DNA of 64,000 nucleotides from Cichorium intybus. Taxonomy: Eukaryota; Streptophyta; Magnoliopsida; Asterales; Asteraceae. The DNA lies in assembly GCA_023525715.1 (NCBI GenBank), contig CM042012.1, positions 114,931,798 through 114,995,797 of the forward strand. The letters are read 5' to 3'. Shown piece after piece: positions 61,066 through 64,000 of this stretch. The notes beneath the pieces were generated by a model, which worked only from the letters and a program-made list of their open reading frames with translations, did not search any database and was not told where the DNA came from. Both the position numbers and the translations under genes were made by a program. Positions within the stretch are counted from its first letter, which is position 1; each line of letters starts with the position of its first letter.

Positions 61066-61344
61066 ATGGGAGAGAATTCTAATTCTAAGAATATGGAGGC
61101 GAACTCGAGCACCGATTCGAACGAAAAGCCCGGATTGGCGAGTAGGGTCGGTAACAATGTCGCATCGGCGTTTTTTGCATCTCTGGAAAGTTGCTCCTGC
61201 GTCAACCTAACCACCGCCGATTCCGACGACGAGGATGAGCTGGAGGAAGAAGAAGCCAAAGAACAGGCTATCATGTTGGCTCATCTTCAATCCACCGCTT
61301 CCGATAAGAATGCTCCTGCCTCCGTTGAGAATCTCCCAGTCTGA
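61066..61344 (+). CDS. Small acidic protein, 92 residues, probable host gene
   Basis: ATG-to-TGA frame with G+C well above the flanks. N-terminal 35 residues are Asn/Ser-rich and likely disordered; residues 25-50 form a hydrophobic block (GLASRVGNNVASAFFASLESCSC) with two close Cys; residues 53-65 are acidic (DSDDEDELEEEEAKE); then AIMLAHLQST and a short tail. No signal peptide or membrane span. It resembles small uncharacterised plant proteins, but I cannot name a family. A GT at 61379 after the stop fits an intron in the 3' UTR, with a possible acceptor before 62145. It is the only frame in the window not explained by a repeat that looks coding end to end. Confidence 0.62.
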   Translation: MGENSNSKNMEANSSTDSNEKPGLASRVGNNVASAFFASLESCSCVNLTTADSDDEDELEEEEAKEQAIMLAHLQSTASDKNAPASVENLPV

Positions 61345-62581
61345 ATCGATGATTTTAGAAGCTGACACATCCCAATCGGTAAGCCTTGTATATTTTGGAT
61401 GACTCGATCATGTGTAGTATTTAGGTTTTTGGTTAATCACGATACCTGTGTCTATTGAATTCATTCATTTGTATCCAGATGATTTGATGATTCTGGGATT
61501 TTTCTTATGTTTTTTATTGATAGTAAGCTTTGTTGTATCTTCATATGCCTGTTGGTACTTGGAACGATACAACTTTTCTAAAACTTCTCTATCATGTTAT
61601 AGATCTTCGATATTATTAGAATTTTGTTTGAATAGTTTAATAATATTAAATCTACAAGAACAGGATTCAAAATTTATATATATATTTTTTTCTACACATC
61701 TCAAACTAATGACTTGACTCATTTGGTGGATTTTATAATCAGTTGCTCTTACGATGATAACTTTTACATCCCACAGTTCCACCTCACCTTCGTGTATCTT
61801 TAATGAACATCATCATCATGAATTTTATAATCAAGGAATTGTACTTCAAAATATCTAACCAAATATAGCATTCTACTTTTTATATTATTCTAATTAGACA
61901 TTGTATTAAGGAAAACTTATCCAACTATGCCAATAAGTAGCAACACATTTTTACCTAAATGAAACACAATCATGGGCATTTTGGTCAATTAAAAAGCAAG
62001 TGATGAATTCAGATAATCATCACCATTGAAGTTCCAGCTTATTCAGAAGCATCTCAGGTTTATACATTTCTATCTTTGCAACTTAATCTCTTTGCATCTT
62101 TTTCAAATTAAATTAAATTTCTGAAAATAGAAAATAAGTTGCAGGTTAGATGCAGCAAGAAATGCGTGGCAGAAATCACCAGTTTGCTTTCAAAGTCCAA
62201 ATTGATGGATGAATATTGTAATTGACTAATTTTGATTCATGTGATGTATTAATCTTTTCTAAATCAATAAACTTAAAATGTATCCGCCATAAAAGTTGTG
62301 GGTATTGGTCCAGTTAAGTTTGGATTTTTAAATCAAGATAGTTACACGACCTCAATATTGACAGTTGGGAACAAAAAATTTGCACCACTTGTGCGTAATT
62401 GAACTGTGTATATGTACTTGATTAGATTCTAAATGTTAGGGGCAATTTGGTCAATTCGTTTTATCTTAAAAGTGTTTTAATATTTTCGGGCAATATACAT
62501 TATCTTTTAAACTAAAATGATTCTAAAACATAAAAATTGATTATAAAATGTTTTAAAAAACAATTTGGGCAAATACGATAT
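61345..62581. other. 3' flank of the small gene, likely UTR with intron
   Basis: AT-rich; an open frame at 61448-61717 has no domain. Candidate splice sites at 61379 (GTAAGC) and about 62144 (TTGCAG). Confidence 0.35.
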
Positions 62582-62955
62582 TTTCTGCATAGGGACCATT
62601 TCCGAAATGAGTTTTTTCCAAGTGGACCATTTCTGTAATAAGTTTTTGCAAAAACGGACTAATTCTGTAAAAAGTCTTTTGCATAGGAACCATTTTTTGT
62701 AACAAAATTTTCAGCATAGGGACCATTTCCGTAATAAGTTTTTACCAAGTAGACCATTTATGTAATAAGTTTTTGCAAAAACGGACTAATTCTGTAAAAA
62801 AAATTTTGCATACTAACCATTTTTGTAACCAAATTTTCTGCATAGAGACCATTTCCGTAATGAGTTTTTGCCAAGTGGACCATTTCTGTAATAAGTTTTT
62901 GCAAAAACGGACTAATTATGTAAAAAGTTTTTAACATAGAGACCATTTGCATAAA
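62582..62955. repeat. Tandem repeat, period about 127 bp, built from 32-bp subunits
   Basis: GACCATTT recurs at 62593, 62721 and 62847. Each unit holds four related 32-bp subunits of the form GACCATTTCTGTAATAAGTT plus spacer. Confidence 0.8.
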
Positions 62956-63163
62956 ATGAATTAAAATCACAACAACTATTTCAAATGGAAGCTTTTTTCA
63001 CATTAAAGCAAATTGATGTTTACAAACATAATACAATTACAAACATATATAATTAAGTTGTTTCAAAAGTACATTGCTATTTCTGATGTCGTTTGAAAAT
63101 CCATTGCTACAAGTTTTTACAAATCAACAACTCCATTAATGGCCGGAAATTCTATGGATATAA

Positions 63164-63541
63164 TTAGAACATTGTAATTGAAGCTTGCATCTTTTGGTTC
63201 ATCTTTTTTCTCGATAAATGGGCAGCCAAAATGTTTGCTAATACACAATTAGTATCATGATGAACGACTTCCATTATCAGGAAGAAAGTGTCAAATTCCT
63301 TGTGATCATAACCTGTAACATTAATCAATATACAAAGTGTCAAATTCCTGCAATTTTATAAAAGCTTGGATGCAAGAAATAGCAATGTACATGAGGTTTC
63401 ATTTCTTTCAGACATTTCATCGAACACTTTACGAGCACCATCCAAGAGTTCACATTGAACATTCATGTCAATCAAAGTATTACCCACATACAAATCAGAA
63501 TTAAAATCGCCACCACTTGTAACCTGCCCATGTATTTTCGG
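63164..63541 (-). pseudogene. PPR-protein gene fragment
   Basis: Minus strand from 63541 encodes KIHGQV...DLYVGNTLID...GARKVFDEMSERN, a textbook plant pentatricopeptide-repeat segment of organelle RNA-binding proteins. A stop is reached at 63356-63358. After about 60 nt of extra sequence the pattern resumes with VTGYDHKEFDTFF and ILAAHL, down to a TAA at 63164. GAATTTGACACTTT occurs twice flanking the interruption. Only about three repeats are visible, so this is a truncated pseudogene, not a working PPR gene. Confidence 0.65.
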
Positions 63542-64000
63542 AATTAGAATAAAAATTTGAGAAGGAAAACTTACAATTGATGTCGTGATCCTAGTCTATG
63601 TGTGTAATTCGAGTATGATGCTCCAACATTTGAACAGAGGGGGAAGACCACGCATAACGAAGAGCTAAATGTTTAAATTGCAAATTCAGAAACAAATATT
63701 TCATATCCTGTTCATAATAAAGCAGAAGGTTGAACATCTTTTAAAAGCTAAAAAGAAATCTCTCTACAGATGAGATAGAGAGAGAGAGAGAGAGAGATTC
63801 TTTTCTGGTACATCGATTTCAATGGCAGAAGTCACTACAGAAGAGAATCAGTTTTAGTCACTGTTTATCAAAACTGCCATAAACAAAAAGAAAACAAATA
63901 TAGTGTTAACAAAGAGGAAGTAGGAAGATCTATTGGAGAGCTGTAAAGTAAATATTACACGTTATTACTAAGATCCAATCCGTCTTGTAGGTATAAATTT
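63542..64000. other. Unassigned DNA with (GA)n microsatellite
   Basis: AG repeat at about 63774-63796; nothing else recognised. Confidence 0.45.

Overview
This is nuclear DNA of a flowering plant, a eudicot with a repeat-rich genome. Asteraceae is my impression from the look of the retrotransposon families, not something shown here. More than three quarters of the window is transposable elements, mostly LTR retrotransposons nested in one another with target-site duplications (TSDs) that can be read by eye. No prokaryotic features are present.

Nest 1 (1-32744). The oldest layer is element B, a minus-strand Athila-like Ty3/Gypsy element (9600-32739). It carries gag, protease and an Athila-type ORF but no reverse transcriptase or integrase. 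A Tekay-like chromovirus (1-9599, plus strand) landed in its left LTR and itself carries a foreign solo LTR inside gag (1067-2533, TSD GATGG). A Ty1/Copia element C1 (11043-26039, minus strand, TSD ACAAC) landed in B's 3' untranslated region. C1 in turn received a young, complete Athila-like element A (17040-23206, plus strand, TSD ATGTT) in its leader, and a small hAT-like element inside an AT microsatellite of its LTR.

Middle (32740-39193). A 3.2-kb solo LTR (33101-36346), a degraded L1-type LINE (36985-38440) and unassigned AT-rich DNA.

Nest 2 (39090-48960). A decayed minus-strand Gypsy pol is split by an Athila-like solo LTR (39194-47845), which is split by a second Copia element C2 (39298-46967, TSD GATAT). 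A short Copia relic follows at 49160-49640.

Right part (49641-64000). The repeats become small DNA elements: a Helitron 3' end, two SINEs, a duplicated 1.3-kb segment carrying a 132-nt hairpin, a Pack-MULE-like element with a perfect 9-bp TSD, a Harbinger-type Myb-like ORF, MITEs and a hierarchical tandem repeat. The only convincing host gene is a small acidic 92-residue protein at 61066-61344. A PPR-gene fragment lies at 63164-63541.

Most interesting. Elements A and B, and the unrelated-position solo LTR at 39194-47845, share a phased array of palindromes (CGCGNCGCG) ending about 20 bp upstream of the TATA box in each LTR. In A and B the same palindrome-TATA arrangement recurs inside the element, just upstream of the Athila-type ORF, as a candidate internal promoter. 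A and B also share two GGGA-tetraloop hairpins placed just upstream of polypurine-like AAGTGTGGGGT motifs, and an in-frame TAG at the same codon of the Athila-type ORF.
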